Positions 28,408 through 41,240 of a stretch of 64,000 bases of DNA are shown here, in pieces. Both the position numbers and the translations under genes were made by a program. Location: positions 35,586,768-35,650,767 of the forward strand of contig CM060183.1 of the NCBI GenBank assembly GCA_030549335.1, read 5' to 3'. This DNA is from Pontederia crassipes. Lineage: Eukaryota > Streptophyta > Magnoliopsida > Commelinales > Pontederiaceae. Under the pieces are notes generated by a model. It was not told where the DNA came from. It made no database searches and saw only the letters and a list, made by a program, of their open reading frames with translations. How positions within the stretch are numbered: the stretch's first letter is position 1; each line of letters begins with the position of its first letter.

Positions 28408-28686
28408 CAATAAAGTAATAGCATTTCAAATTTCAAAACATCACATATATATTCAGAATTTCAGATTATAATATCACACACATATTTCAAATTTCAAACT
28501 TGCAATAGATAAACTTGTTTATAGTTTAACAAGATTCATAAGCAATAAAATAGTAGCACTTCAAATTTCAAAACATCACATATATATATTCAGACTTTCA
28601 TATTGTAATATCACACACATATTTCAAACTTCAAAGTTCAAACTTGCAATAGATAAACTTGTTTATAGTTTAACAAGATCCATAAG
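28408..28686. repeat. Two-copy tandem repeat (~134-bp period) in the hAT 3' region
   Basis: The block starting AATAGCATTTCAAATTTC near 28420 is repeated as GTAGCACTTCAAATTTC near 28553. The two copies share CACATATATATTCAGA, ATCACACACATATTTCAAA and AATAGATAAACTTGTTTATA, with small differences. It is non-coding and lies between the transposase stop and the left terminus. Confidence 0.8.
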
Positions 28687-28802
28687 TTGTGTCTTGCAAA
28701 TGATAACAAGGTTTTAATGCCTTCCAAAATAAAGTTATAAATAAACACACCAATGTTTATAAGTTTAAACGTTCACAACTTCATGCTTCCAAAATCACAA
28801 TG

Positions 28803-31293
28803 TCATTTTCTTCTCCAATATTCTTCATCATCACGAGGAAAAGAATCTAAATTAAAATCCAATGCTTCAACATTATCTTCTTGCACATCACCTAAATAAA
28901 ACATATAAAAAAGTTACAATCAAATTCATAATAATTAATCATTCAAAAGCTTTAAAATGATAATTAAATTTTACCTTCATGATTGATATTCTTTGGAACT
29001 TCCAAATCTGTATAAAGCATTTTCTCTATTTCATCATAATCAAGTAATGGAGTGTCATCTTCCTCTGCAATCCATGATTCAATTTTCTCCATGCTCTCAT
29101 AGTCAATAGGATCTAAAAGTGCTTTCTCTTTGTTAAGAGCCCTATAAATATAACAGAATAAATAAGCATGTTTTTAAAAAAGAGTAGATAAGCATACTTT
29201 TTTGTAACTTGTAACAAAGTAAACAAACCTATTTTTCAATCCCAAATTATAATGAACATATACAAGATCATTTAATCTTTTGTGCTCTAATTTGTTTCTT
29301 CTTTTTGAATGTATTCTTTCAAATACACTCCAATTTCTTTCACAACCAGAAGAAGACGCCGTTTGACTTAACAATCGAATTGCCAATTGTGACACTAATG
29401 GAGCACTAAATCCAAAGCTACGCCACCATTGATCTATCATACAAACAATATAAAGAAAGTTAAAAATATCATAAATCTAAGAAAATTATTAACAAAAATT
29501 AAGAAATTTAGAAACTTACCGGGTCTCAATTCCTTAGCCGTCTCAATAGCTAAGTGATTACTAAAACTTTGTAGTCGATCATGATACAACCAACTTTGTT
29601 TTAAAAATTCAGTCTTGTGATTTGTAATAAGAGCATCCAACACCTCAAGCCATCCTTGTTGAACCTCAGGTTTTATACAAAAAGTGTCTTTATCATAATA
29701 GAATGCGGGATTCAAAAAATATGCAGCACAATGAATCTTTTTTCGAAGTTGATTATCCCATCTTTGCTTGATGATTCTTGTATAAGGCTTGTACAAAGAT
29801 TTTCTATTCATCAGTATTCTTTTAATTGTTTTCTTTGCTCTATAAATGTCATCATACACATATCCAAGAGAAGGTCTATCATCACCATCAACAATTCTTA
29901 ATAGACGAACCAAATGTGATACAATTTGCACAATAATACCACAATCATTCCAAAATTTACTATCCAAAACAACATCCATAACAATCTTAGCTTTCTTATC
30001 ACGATAATATCTTGAGCTTGTAAAATCCACACTTGTCACCAAAGCTTGCAAGTCAAGTTTATGATCACTGATACTCTTTAATGCAATAAATGTTGTTGCA
30101 AAACGAGTTGGTCCAGGACGTAAAATTTCAGCCCACTGTGGTCTTTTTCTTAACCATGCAAGCAAAAAAGGATGATTATAAATAGATTGTGTTACCTTAG
30201 ATGCTTTTTCTGTTAAGCTCTTCACAAACTCCATTTTGCCAATATCTGCTAAGATCAAATTCAGACAATGGGCAGCACAAGGAGACCAAAAAATGGAAGG
30301 AAACTTTTCATTCAACAACCTACCAGCAGCTTTATAATTTGCAGCATTATCAGTAACTAAGTGCACAACATTAGAAGCTCCAGCAAATTCAACCAAGTCC
30401 ACAAATAAATTGCAAAGAGTTGCAGCATCCTTAACAACATCAGAAGCATCAACTGATCTGACAAAGCAAATTCCTTTTGGAGAGTAAATAAGAAAATTTA
30501 TTAGCTGTCTATTTTTTTTATCTTGCCAACCATCGCCCATAATAGTGCAACCAGTTTCTTTCCAAGCACTTCTAAATGTTTCAACCAACATTCCAACTTC
30601 CTTCTTAATGTCATACAATAATTTGGTTCTAATGGAATGATAAGAAGGTCCTATATATCCTGGACCAATAGCTGCAATAGCATCTATCATAGGTTGATAA
30701 TAAATAGAATTGACGCAATTAAATGAGATACAACAATCATAAAAAAATCTAGCGACAGCCAAATCAGCTCGATGTATAGCTTCTTTACTTGCCAATGCAC
30801 TTTTAATAGAAGGTTGTGCACCTGGAGTGGTTCTTGGAGCAAAAAAACTATTTATTATCTCTTTGCCCTTCCCCTTAGCTTGACTTGGAATAATTGGAGT
30901 TTCTTGACTTTGCAAAATATGTGTATTCATATCTGATTGCTCACTAGAATTATCTGCTCCTCTTTGATCAAGTGCTCTTTTTTTGGATGCAGACGTAGAT
31001 TTTAGAAGTTCTCCAAGTTGATATCGCACGTCATAGCTAACTTTTGTACAAGCCAATGCATCACCTTTTTGTCCTACAAGATGCATTTTCATCCTATGTA
31101 TTCCTCCACCTTTGAAAATCTTTGCACAATATAAGCATTTCAAAACTTTCTTTCCTTCTGTGTCATAACAAATTTGACAATGCTCCCATGTAGGATCAGA
31201 CTTTAATCTAACTGACTGAGTGCTTGCAACTACCGATTGAGTGCTTGTCGCAATTGATTGTGATTCACCAGCACTACTTCCACCCGAAGCCAT
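28803..31293 (-). CDS. hAT transposase (BED zinc finger, DUF659, hAT dimerisation; 4 exons, 744 aa)
   Basis: Exons 31293-29520, 29433-29229, 29141-28975 and 28891-28803 join with GT-AG introns and matching phases to an uninterrupted 744-residue protein. Residues ~40-100 form a BED-type zinc finger (WEHCQICYDTEGKKVLKCLYC ... MKMHL). A DUF659 block follows, with GCTIMGDGWQDKKNRQLINF and the acidic motif LVTDNAANYKAAG. The C-terminus has the hAT dimerisation region: SAPLVSQLAIRLLSQTASSS, CERNWSVFERIHSKRRNKLE, LNDLVYVHYNL. The tail is acidic. The DDE-type acidic positions appear to be kept. Transcription would start on the high-coordinate side and pass the long palindrome at 31528-31869. Start at MASGGSSAGES; an upstream in-frame ATG (31326) is possible. 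Confidence 0.9.
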
Positions 31294-31527
31294 TTTCTTA
31301 CAAAAGAAATATAAAAGACTAATCAATGCCTCTAATAAAAGTTACTTCAATAACAATGAAATTTACAAACATTTGAATCATGAATTGAAGAAAAAAAGAG
31401 ACAACATGGCGCGGACCACTCTGTCATGGCGGTCGTGCTGCCCCTGCAAAGGCAACGATGAGTTTCGAGTTGCGACCATGGCATAGCTCCGACGCATGCC
31501 GTCAAATGGCGCGGCGGTTGGACGCGA

Positions 31528-31869
31528 TCGTCATGGCGGCCGTGCTGCCCCTGCAAGGTCATCGTCAAGCTGCGGCCATGGCGTAGCTTCGACGCACGGC
31601 GTCGGATGGCGCAACGGTTGGACGAGGGTCGTCATGGCCGCCGTGCTGCCCCTGCAAGGTCACCGACGAGCTCCGACCACGGCGCAGCTCCGACGCATGT
31701 GCGTCGGAGCTGCGCCGTGGTCGGAGCTCGTCGGTGACCTTGCAGGGGCAGCACGGCGGCCATGACGACCCTCGTCCAACCGTTGCGCCATCCGACGCCG
31801 TGCGTCGAAGCTACGCCATGGCCGCAGCTTGACGATGACCTTGCAGGGGCAGCACGGCCGCCATGACGA
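31528..31869. repeat. Perfect 170-bp inverted repeat with 2-nt spacer
   Basis: Positions 31528-31697 are the exact reverse complement of 31700-31869, with only TG between them; the centre reads CGACGCA-TG-TGCGTCG. I compared the arms base by base and found no mismatch. The arms are GC-rich, unlike the AT-rich transposase gene. The left arm together with 31421-31527 consists of tandem units of ~101-108 bp, each starting TCATGGCGG(T/C)CGTGCTG or a close variant. Transcribed from either side it would form a long hairpin. Confidence 0.95.
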
Positions 31870-32434
31870 CCGTCGTCTGGTGATCCAAGCGAAGCTTTGT
31901 TCGCCGTGGCTGACCGTGAAGATAACGATTTGGGAAGCGATTCGAAAATCGGAAAACATACAAGTACAACTTACTTGAGTTGATGGCCGTTGACACGCGA
32001 GATGCACTGCCGGCGAGCAACCACCGGCCGTCAATGAGATCGATGGAACTTGGAAGTCGACAAACACAGAACCAGGCAGCTTCGAAATCCCAATCGGCGA
32101 GGGCGAACGCGAAATCAAAATGAAAAATTAGGGCCGGCTTCACATTTTAATTTTTTTCCCAATTTTGAACCGGCCGGTCGACGTAAAACCGCCGGTTCGA
32201 CGGTTTTATCCGGTTTTAGCCGGGTTTTGACCGGTCTTGACCGGTTCGAAGCGGTCTAAATTCGAATCCGGTTTTGGGGTCGAACCAAACCCGCCTTTAG
32301 TGCCGGGCGACGGTTGGACCGGTCGGACCGGCCGGTCCGGTCCGGTCCAAACAACCTTGCATGGACCATACTTAACATATGCTCTATATCTAGGAAGTCA
32401 AGAGAGTCCTATCGTTAGGCTCTGATACCATAAA

Positions 32435-34941
32435 TGTAACACCCCGAAATTCGACCCCGCCACGTGGCGAGATCTCCTTTCGGTCGTTACTTTCTTTGAT
32501 TTTTCTTTGACTCTTTTATTGATTCAAAGGGTCAATAAGAGTGACACGTAAGCGGAAGACTTAAATAATAAAATATTATACAATGATATAAAGAAATGCG
32601 GAAGCTAAATAAACAAAAGGTACATCAATGTCTCACATAGGCATATAAAGGTCCATGCCATAATACAACACTATAGGTTCCATCCAAATGAAAATACAAC
32701 TCGATATGCTGAAAGATAAAGACTCCATCTAGACCATACGATAACCATGTGCACACGCCATCAAACTGTAGTCGCCGCACAAACATCAACACGGCATGCA
32801 TCCATATCAAGTACCTGTGGGGATCACACAGGGGAGCAAGCTCAATCGTTAGCATAAAGTTAAGTGTGAGTTCGTATAAATCATAGATTAGTTCCATCAG
32901 AATAAAGATGATGTAATCATGGAAATCAAGTATAAGAATGAATCATAGTAGAGGAGTCGATAAGAAGAATCATAGTTCATACTTTTTCATTTTCTTTCTT
33001 TTTCATATACAGTCTCATGTTCATTGTTCATATTCATGTTCATAAGGACAAAGTCCTTTTATTCATCTTTTGTCATTCATGTTATTTCATCATATTTATA
33101 TTTTAGAAGAGCTCTTCTTCTTTTAGGGGAATATCATTGCAGGCACACCAGCGTGCATCTATCTAGACCATGGTGAGCCAGTGGGGGATCAGTGCCACGG
33201 CAAGTGCCCCTCGAGCAAGATGACCTCGCATAAAGCGGAAATATCCGTAGGGAAAAAACTCCCATCTAGATAGGCAATTGATAACCCTCCTTCTTATATT
33301 TCATGGACCTATCTTTTGATCCCTCGGATCAATCAAGACCGTAAGGAGCAGAGGAAGCTCCAAATCATCTTTAGGTCCATATCTTTCATTATTAATCAAG
33401 TGGATAGAAACTTATCGAAATCAAGGTGTTTAGGTTAAAGTCGAAATCTTTCTATCCACAAATCGGACGTCCGAAGGTCGAGCGGTCGTCCGATTGGAGT
33501 TCATTAAGTGGACGTCCGAAAAGAAAGCGAACGTCCATTTATCAATATTTTTTTCAATCGATATGAAGGTGAGCAGTCGTCCGAATTCGGGATTGAACAT
33601 TAGGTATTGGATCCTATCTCTTGAGCATCAAGGAAACTAAGCAAAAGAATAAGCGCACATTGAATCAAACATATATATATAATTCCTTTATCACTACCCT
33701 TACATATTTCCTGCATATGTGATTATAGAATTTATGGAGAAACAATCAAATGATAATTATGTAATAAATTACTTTCTAATTATGTGTAAGATATCATCAT
33801 CAGATATAATAGGAGTATAATAACACTACAAGGACAGATCATTATGTATAATGGTTGAATCATAAGTTAGGTAAATCAATATCATAGGTGTCACTGCCAG
33901 CATTCTTCCCACCATGCAATTTACACATAGCTGTCGACACCACTTTTTCCTTGTTGCCAAATAAACAACTTAAGATTTGTACCCACTCTCTTTATCTCAC
34001 TGACAACCAACGTGACAGCATTCTAATCATAGCATTTCTAACATTTGAAGCCATTTACATGTTACCACCACAACATCATGATTTTTAAGCATATCATTAT
34101 TAACACAGCAACAATGGCTAATCTAGATTTCTAAAAAAAAAACGCAAACATGCATCATATGATCATTTATCATGTTACGGTGCGAAATCATGCATGAGTG
34201 GTAAGGACCAACATGATAGGCCAAATATGCACTTTCTAAAATTAAATTAATATATACAATATGCATGTCTAGGCAGAATAATCATTAAATCAGTAGTACA
34301 TGAATAAGAACAACATCACGACAGATCTCGCGTGATAATGATTATCTTGTGTTAAGCCGTTATCATCACCGACGAGACAAAATGCACAACATATATGTGT
34401 TCCTTGTAGGGTTCAACTCGGTGAAACCAAGCATATAAGTAGAAAGAAGCTCATCACGAAATCTTACAATAAATTCTAAATTTATGCAAGTTCGGTCCAG
34501 ATGATTTTCTACCCATTTCAGCATGGATTTTAAATCTTAAAATTAGTCTTTAAAGCATGCAAATCATTCAGAAATTATCCTATGATCCAGATTCCGAAAA
34601 TACACCTCTTGTAGACAAGTCTCGATCGAATCTCCGAATGATGTCGTGCTAGTTGTGTCTCGCTCTTCCTCCTTGTGCTCTCGTGTCTACAGCGCCTGCA
34701 GGGACTCCTTCCTCTGCCCCAAGTTGTGCCGTGAAGTCAAAACTCAAAAAAAAAAAAAAACAATGAAGCCAAATGATAAATGGAAAGGGACGAGAGAGGA
34801 GAAGTTAAATGGAGCTTTAAATTGCCAGGAGATTTCAACTTTTGAACTCTCTGATCTATGGAGGAAAAAGGGGATAATTGGGTATAATGATGCATTAATA
34901 CAAAGATTTGATTTTTATTTTTTTTAATGCAGTGCGTTACA
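32435..34941 (-). repeat. 5' LTR of the Gypsy element
   Basis: This 2507-bp LTR begins TGTAACACCCCGAAATTCG and ends GTGCGTTACA, followed by the CCGGG duplication. It contains repeated GGACGTCCGA motifs near 33467-33520, shared with the other LTR. Confidence 0.93.
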
Positions 34942-35174
34942 CCGGGAGTGCCGGCGATATCATAGAGCGCAAGGCTGGAGACGAGGGGATTGAGCTTCAT
35001 GAGGAGGGCAAAAGGCTGGCCGATGCCGCCGGCGGCACCGAGGACGGCGACCTTGCGCTCGGGGCCAGCGGCGGAGCCGAAGCCCCTACCGAATAAGTGG
35101 GACGAGGAGGAAGAGGAGACGCCGTTGCCTCGCAGGAGAGCGGACTCGAGAGATCTAAGCGCGAAGGTCCTCAT

Positions 35175-37336
35175 GCTTGTGGGAGGTAGTGGCGAGTCGC
35201 AGATCGATCGGGAGTTCGGCAACGGAAGAGAACACTGCGATCTCCGCTGCAAAATGCAGTAGAAATGGGGGACGGGGAGTTCAATAAGGTGTTCGTTTCG
35301 TTGTTCGAGGACTCCGTCAATTTTGACATTTTTTTACTTTTGATGACATAATAATATAATTTTTTTTACAAAATAGTGGCAATTGATATAAAAAAAATAT
35401 ATTTAAATTACGGGTCAAACCTTTTAATAATCGCGTTTCATTAATTATATTGCATGCAAAAACCATATTGGATTCGTCTTAAAATATTTAAAGACCGACA
35501 ATTAAGAAATATTATAAAAACATGTGGATTAATATATGTATCTTCGAAATGTATGTTTATTACATTGAAATAATTTTTTTTTCATGCTTTTTTAATGAAT
35601 CACGCAAAATAGGCTGACGATGTATTAACAATTGAAATTAATTCGGATTGGATAGAGTAAAAGAAGAATATTCTCGATATTGAAAAAAAAAACTCATGCA
35701 GTATATCATTGTTATTTTTTTATAAAGGTTATTGTTTATTATCGAACAGTGATTTAACTGAAAATAATGATCTAGTTATAAAATAAAAAAGTACATTTGC
35801 TGGTAAATTTAATAAATATAGAGATTAAATTATAATTAAAACAATAAAAAGGATAAGTATATGAATCATTCATTCAGCATCTCATATTCATAATAATTAA
35901 CTTTTAGATAGTAATATCTTTAATTATTACAAAAATGTTGATCATTTTAAGAACAAAATCTTATTTATGTTGAAATAGGTAAAACAGTGGAAAAAGTACA
36001 TATGTATGGCAATTAAATAAAATTTTCATTAGAAAAATGAGAGCATGCTAGAAATAAAATATTAAATCTTTATATTTTATACCTTATAGTGAGAATAATC
36101 TATAGAGTTTTATTTTTTATTTCTAAAATCTTACTTTCAAAACATACTTTAACAAATATTTTACTTAAAAGCTTTGATTTGTTAAAAGAAGTCAATTGAA
36201 TCTGAATAAAATTACAAGTAGATGTTTGAATAAACGTGATTGGATCGGTCACGCGCACCTCTCACAAAGCAGATCTGCATGCACATGAGCACATCTGATG
36301 GGATGTCCCCATAATTAAAATAAGAAAATAATTGTTTGATAAAAAAATTATTGCCAAAATAATTTTTGGTGACGTTCACGTCAGGTAATCTTTTGCGTTT
36401 GAAAAATAATTCTTTAACTTTGATGTGTTTGAACAAAGTGAAATTTTATGATGAAAAATAAGATAATTAAGAAAAAAATAAATTGGCTCAACGTGATAGT
36501 GAGATTGGATATCGGATTGAGAAGTGATATGAATTGAAAATAATAGGACCCCATGTTTGGTATGAATATAATTTAAGACTTTTTAAAACTTCTGATATAC
36601 CACTCATTATATTATAATTTAAATGTGATATCAAATGCATATATAATATATGATGATGATGAAGATGATAATAATAATCACTCGTTGGTCGATTCAATCA
36701 TATAAGGAGGTTTTTATTAATTATCCTTCTTTCTAGTATCAAATGTTTGAGATTAGTCATGCAACAAAAGTGATATAGTATCAAACGAAGGTGAAAGTAC
36801 ACTAGAAAAACCCTTAAGCTTGAATTACTTCCGAAATATTAATATAATAATTTGTTTTTTAAAAAAATATTTTTGAAAATTACCCCAAAAATTGCTATGA
36901 TCAAGGATAAAAAGTCAAACAAAAGTGTGAATACTTTGAGAAATGACAGTAAAGTGATCCCAAGTTCTTGTTGTTCAACTTGAAAATTCTTTATGTATGA
37001 CAAGCTGTTCCACTCATCTTCATCATTTATGTGATGACACACAATTATGAATTAATAAAATAAATAAATCAACAGATGCTCACAGGACAACTATGACTGT
37101 GAAAAAAAATATGATATCAAAATTTATGAATCATATAAAAAAATGCTTGATATAATAACAAAGAAATATGATGATTAAAATAATGATTGGAATCAAGGTA
37201 GTTAAAGAAATATGGCAGTGGTTGAGACCTGATGTCACAGAGAGAGTTGGTGGTCTCTCTGCCAGCGAACAAATTTGTCCGATCCCAAAAGCAATTTCGT
37301 GATCACACGTAGGAATCTTGCGAAAACAGAGACCTT

Positions 37337-37378
<42 letters not shown>

Positions 37379-37690
37379 GCATTACAGAAGAACAGAAAAT
37401 AACAAGAAGGATGACCTCCAATTCCTCACAAGATGAAGTGCTGCACCTTAAATCACAGTTCTAATACATCTTTCTTACGATTCAATTGACATTTTCTATC
37501 GACTTAAAAGCCATCACAAATCAAATCTTATAGATTTTGAAGGGAATTGAAGAATTAATTAACATGAACAATACGCAGTTTATAAACAAGAGAATAATAC
37601 TGTATGGGGATAGGAGAGAGTAGAACGGGCGTTCCTCGTCTCATCTGTATGGGCATGAGATTTGTACAGCAGCAGCAGCAGCAGCAACAG
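35175..37690. other. Intergenic DNA between malate dehydrogenase and TAXIMIN
   Basis: The first ~100 bp are the GC-rich 5' leader of the malate dehydrogenase pseudogene. The rest is AT-rich without a supported gene. A (TC)n run lies at about 37340-37375, and a (CAG)n run at about 37667-37690 sits just past the TAXIMIN stop, so in its 3' untranslated region. Confidence 0.55.
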
Positions 37691-38021
37691 CTAACAGGGG
37701 ATCTTAGAGGTGAACCATCTCATGACATGGAGCGGCGCCTTGATGAGTTCGATGGCCAACTCCACCAGGATCGTCACGCAGAGGCAGCACGGGCAGATGC
37801 AAGACAGCAAGAGCCTGCGAGAATCGCAACCGAATTATTTATTAGGGGCACGTAAACAGCGAATCCGATGGATGGATCGAGAAAAAGAAAACAGAGGGGG
37901 GCATGCACCCGACGATCCAGACGACGACCCCGACGAGGGAGACGAGGAAGGAGAGCAGGGCGAAGGGCAGGCCCAGCAGCCATCCCAGCGGCCGGCACTC
38001 GCAGTCGCACTCGCAGCACAT
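37691..38021 (-). CDS. TAX1: TAXIMIN-type cysteine-rich signalling peptide (2 exons, 78 aa)
   Basis: Exon 1 (38021-37909) and exon 2 (37814-37691) join through a 94-bp GT-AG intron to 78 residues. The protein opens [20 protein letters not shown], continues with a hydrophobic stretch (residues ~13-42), then the block [10 protein letters not shown]. It ends with [16 protein letters not shown]. It has eleven cysteines, at 2, 3, 5, 7, 9, 43, 45, 47, 48, 50 and 78. This is the whole pattern of the TAXIMIN family, conserved plant peptides first described as regulators of specialised metabolism in Taxus cells and later linked to organ separation in Arabidopsis. CTG-type repeats flank it in both untranslated regions (about 37667-37690 and 38254-38272). 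Neither exon is easily found by ORF length alone. Confidence 0.92.
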
Positions 38022-39400
38022 CCTCGTGGAAACTCCGGTCGCCTGCTTGCTCCTGTCGACTTCACGCGACGGTCGGGTCGATATATAAGGCTCCAATGTG
38101 AAGGCAGCGCAAGGGAGGCCGCGACTCCAATAATTAGGACGTCAAGGGGAATAATATGCACGAGACGTGTTCGTATTTATGGCAATAAGAGGAGGAGGAG
38201 GAAGTATCACGATGGAGGTGGAATTGTGATGGGGGCAAGGCGGCGGCGGCGGGCTGCTGCTGCTGCTGCTGCAGGCAAAAGGAAACGAAGCAGGAACACG
38301 GTGCGCCCGTTTAATTGATTGGCCTCCACAAGAAGCAAACGAATTGGCGTTTGGTGACATTGGCGCAGATTGATTGGTTTGCGCACGTTTGAATGGATTT
38401 TAGACGTAACACATGGAATAGACTTGAAAGCAAAGTAATGCATTATTATTATCTTAACTAATTCGAATTGATGTTAATAATGCAATTTTTTTATCTGTTA
38501 GTAAGTTTGCCTTATTTATCTAAAACAAAATTCATATCATATTCTCTTTCTAGTTTGATCCCCAACTTCATCCAGTAAGGCTTCGCTTCCATAATCCTCT
38601 TATTTGACAATCATTCGGTTAATAGTGATCTTGATCTGAATTTCTATCGGAATAAAGAAAAAAAATATTATTTAATATTAAAGATTATGAATTTATACCA
38701 TCGAGAATTTATATTATCGATAATTTTAATTACTTCGATAATCTTAATAATCTAAATAGGAGTTAAGGGAAGTGAATTTTTATATTATCAGTTGCTTCTT
38801 AATAAAAATATTCATCCATTCAAAAGTTTTAATTTTATATATTTTATTATTAAATAAATATTATTTAACTTTATCATTTTTATAATTTATTTTTTTATAA
38901 ATAACTCTTCATTTTCTCTCATCTTCTTTTATCTATATTCATTTTTTATTTTATTTAGTTATAAATGTCATGAAATTTAAATAATTTTAAAAGCATTTTG
39001 ATAATTTAATCTCCATTTATTTCAACTATTACTTATATCAGCAATACTTGTCAAATACTAATTATCGATAACTTAAGTAATAATAATTTATTTAAGTGAT
39101 ATCTAAATTATTAATTAATTAAATCGGTACTAGTCTCTTAGTTTTTTAATGAATTGCTTATATCTATCAAAATACCACAAAAAGTTTAGACGACTGACGA
39201 CGACATCAACAACAAAATCTTATCCCAAAGGTTTAGACATCCTGAAATTTTAAATTCGTAAAACCATCGTTGACATACGTAACAATTTCACTAGTAATTT
39301 AGTGAAGTTCTATCGCACCTTCGGAGCAGTTTCATATTTCATTACAATCAAACGGCCCAACATTAATCAAGCTACCACGGTGTTGAATAATGTGTGGGCA
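38022..39400. other. Upstream region of TAXIMIN, then AT-rich intergenic DNA
   Basis: 38022-38300 is GC-rich and holds (GGC)n and (CTG)n runs, a likely 5' leader or promoter-proximal region. From about 38400 on the sequence is AT-rich with no supported gene. Confidence 0.5.
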
Positions 39401-41240
39401 TGCCTCAATTTACAATGACCAGAAAGAAAGAAATCAAAATGGTCAGAATCTACAACACAATTAAGATGTGTCTGCACAAAAGAGAGTGAAAAAATGATAC
39501 ATAATTAGATTCTTTTTGGACAAAGGAGTCAACCTACTGTCTGCATCCTCTTGAAGCAACAGAATACCTTCCATAGAGACAACTCAATAATAACCAGCTG
39601 GCATCAAAACCTCTCTGACAAGGCAGGTCGCTTAATTTACTTGGGCAAACAGATAAACACAGGTTGATGTAGCCAAGAACATAACCTGCAACCGTAACAA
39701 AGATCAACCATTATGCGGTACATGAATGCAAATGAGTCACATATCATTAACCAATCAAAAGAAAACCAAAGGAATCCGATTGCACAAGTTTTATATAAAT
39801 ACAGGAAATAGGAAGTGAGGAAAAGGAGGAGCGATCAATCTAAATGCTGCGGCAGATTCATGCTTCAAAAGCTGATGACAGCTTCAGCGGTTAGGCTAAG
39901 ATTTTAGAGAAAGGGCATTTAGGCAAAGGTTCACTAGGTAATTTGACCTACAAAATGTGAATAATGCATCATTAAGAACACAAGGATGGTGTTTTCCTTG
40001 AGTAGTATGACACACAAAGTAAGAAGCGGTTCGGGATGACAGGATCCAAACTTCCAAAATTATCATGTTACACGAATCTGGTGCCAAATCATCCAACCAT
40101 TGATGTCACGGAACTCCTACGCTGGCACCGGTCAACTAAAAAGTCCATTTTCAAGAAAAACAATAAAAGTGATGCAATCAGAAACAAGAACAAAGAATCA
40201 GAACATGAATACCATTTACTTTACGGATGGAGCATGTGGATATACCACAAGACTCATACCAGTATATAACTCATATCAAATAGTTGTACATTGTTGTTAA
40301 GGGCAGCCACATGTGTTTTTCATGTATAAACACAAACTCACTCCAATATAGTCATCTCTTGCCTTTCATCCAACTGGATTGTTTAAAAACTAATGCAATA
40401 ATGACGTAATGAACAACCATTTTTCACAAACTCGTGGCAAAGATGCAAAATGTTTGGCAGAGAACGTGACTTCTATTTACCGTTGAGATTGCACTAGTTA
40501 GAATATGATGGATACATGGAGATTTGAAATTCAAATGTAAATAGTTGCTTCTATTAAAGCAACTGGATAACACCTAAACCGGGAAGTAACCAATGATGGA
40601 TAAGAAATGAACCAGCTTTTCCTGCGAATACACAAGTGAATTGCCTTCAAATGAGACATCAAGAATTGATCCAGAAAGGATGATTGCAACCACTTTCAAA
40701 AAAAAAAGAAAAAGAAAAAAAAGATCCACAAAGACAAAGTTGTTCCAGAAGACCATCAAATTACAATACAAATATAGTCACAGTTGGGGTCAGAAAGCAT
40801 TAGGTCTAAATTTCATTTAAAACATGCTGATTCCAAGCATATATTTTGAGAGGGTATAGCACTTTCCTAATCAAAGGCATTAAAAATTACCAATCAGTTA
40901 CATGCAGAGAGTATAGCAATTTGTGTTTAATTAAATTAACAATAATGACCAAGATGTACCTTTTAATTAGGATATTAAAATTGTACTGTAAAGAGCACAC
41001 CCGCATTGGCGGGGCAAAGGGGAAGGCAGCTTATTTGCACATAGCCTTCCCCCCTGCTTTTGGAGATGTTCCTGTGGCTTGAACACATGACCTCCCCGTC
41101 ACTTAGGAAGTGACATAACTATTCTGCTAAGGCTAGCCTTCTAAGAGTTGTATTGTGACCAAATAATAAGATGTCACAAAATAGTGGTATAATCCTGACC
41201 TGCACCTCTCATATCTTCCAGCTTGGCAGACCACATGTGA
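39401..41240. other. 3' flank of the GTE gene
   Basis: No open frame here is supported as coding. The long distance leaves room for 3' untranslated sequence of the GTE gene. A SINE-like segment lies at about 40985-41145. Confidence 0.4.
40985..41145 (-). mobile_element. tRNA-derived SINE-like element
   Basis: Read on the minus strand, the segment has an A-box-like GGCTAGCCTTAGCAGAATAG and, ~45 bp later, GGTCATGTGTTCAAGCC. The latter resembles the B box and T arm of a tRNA-Lys-like gene. A tRNA-unrelated body rich in CCTTCCCC follows. Possible flanking repeats (TTGTACT / TTGTATT) are imperfect. Confidence 0.5.

Larger units (their letters stand above)
28294..32359 (-). mobile_element. hAT (Ac-like) transposon nested in the Gypsy element, looks autonomous
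   Basis: A 4066-bp element has termini CAAGGTTGTT / AACAACCTTG and the perfect 8-bp target duplication CATGGACC at 28286-28293 and 32360-32367. Dense AACCGG/CCGGTT motifs occur within ~90 bp of the left end and ~180 bp of the right end, the usual layout of subterminal transposase-binding sites in hAT elements. It carries one spliced transposase gene, a perfect long palindrome in the leader, and a two-copy tandem repeat downstream of the gene. It interrupts the Gypsy leader between the primer-binding site and gag, so it is younger than that insertion. Confidence 0.93.

Noticed and set aside
31496-31765. Open frames across the hAT palindrome
   Set aside because: They arise from GC-rich tandem and inverted repeats; no protein family, and they run through the palindrome centre.
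37604-38318. Gln-rich and Arg-rich plus-strand frames
   Set aside because: They are shadows of the TAXIMIN gene and of CAG/CTG runs in its untranslated regions.
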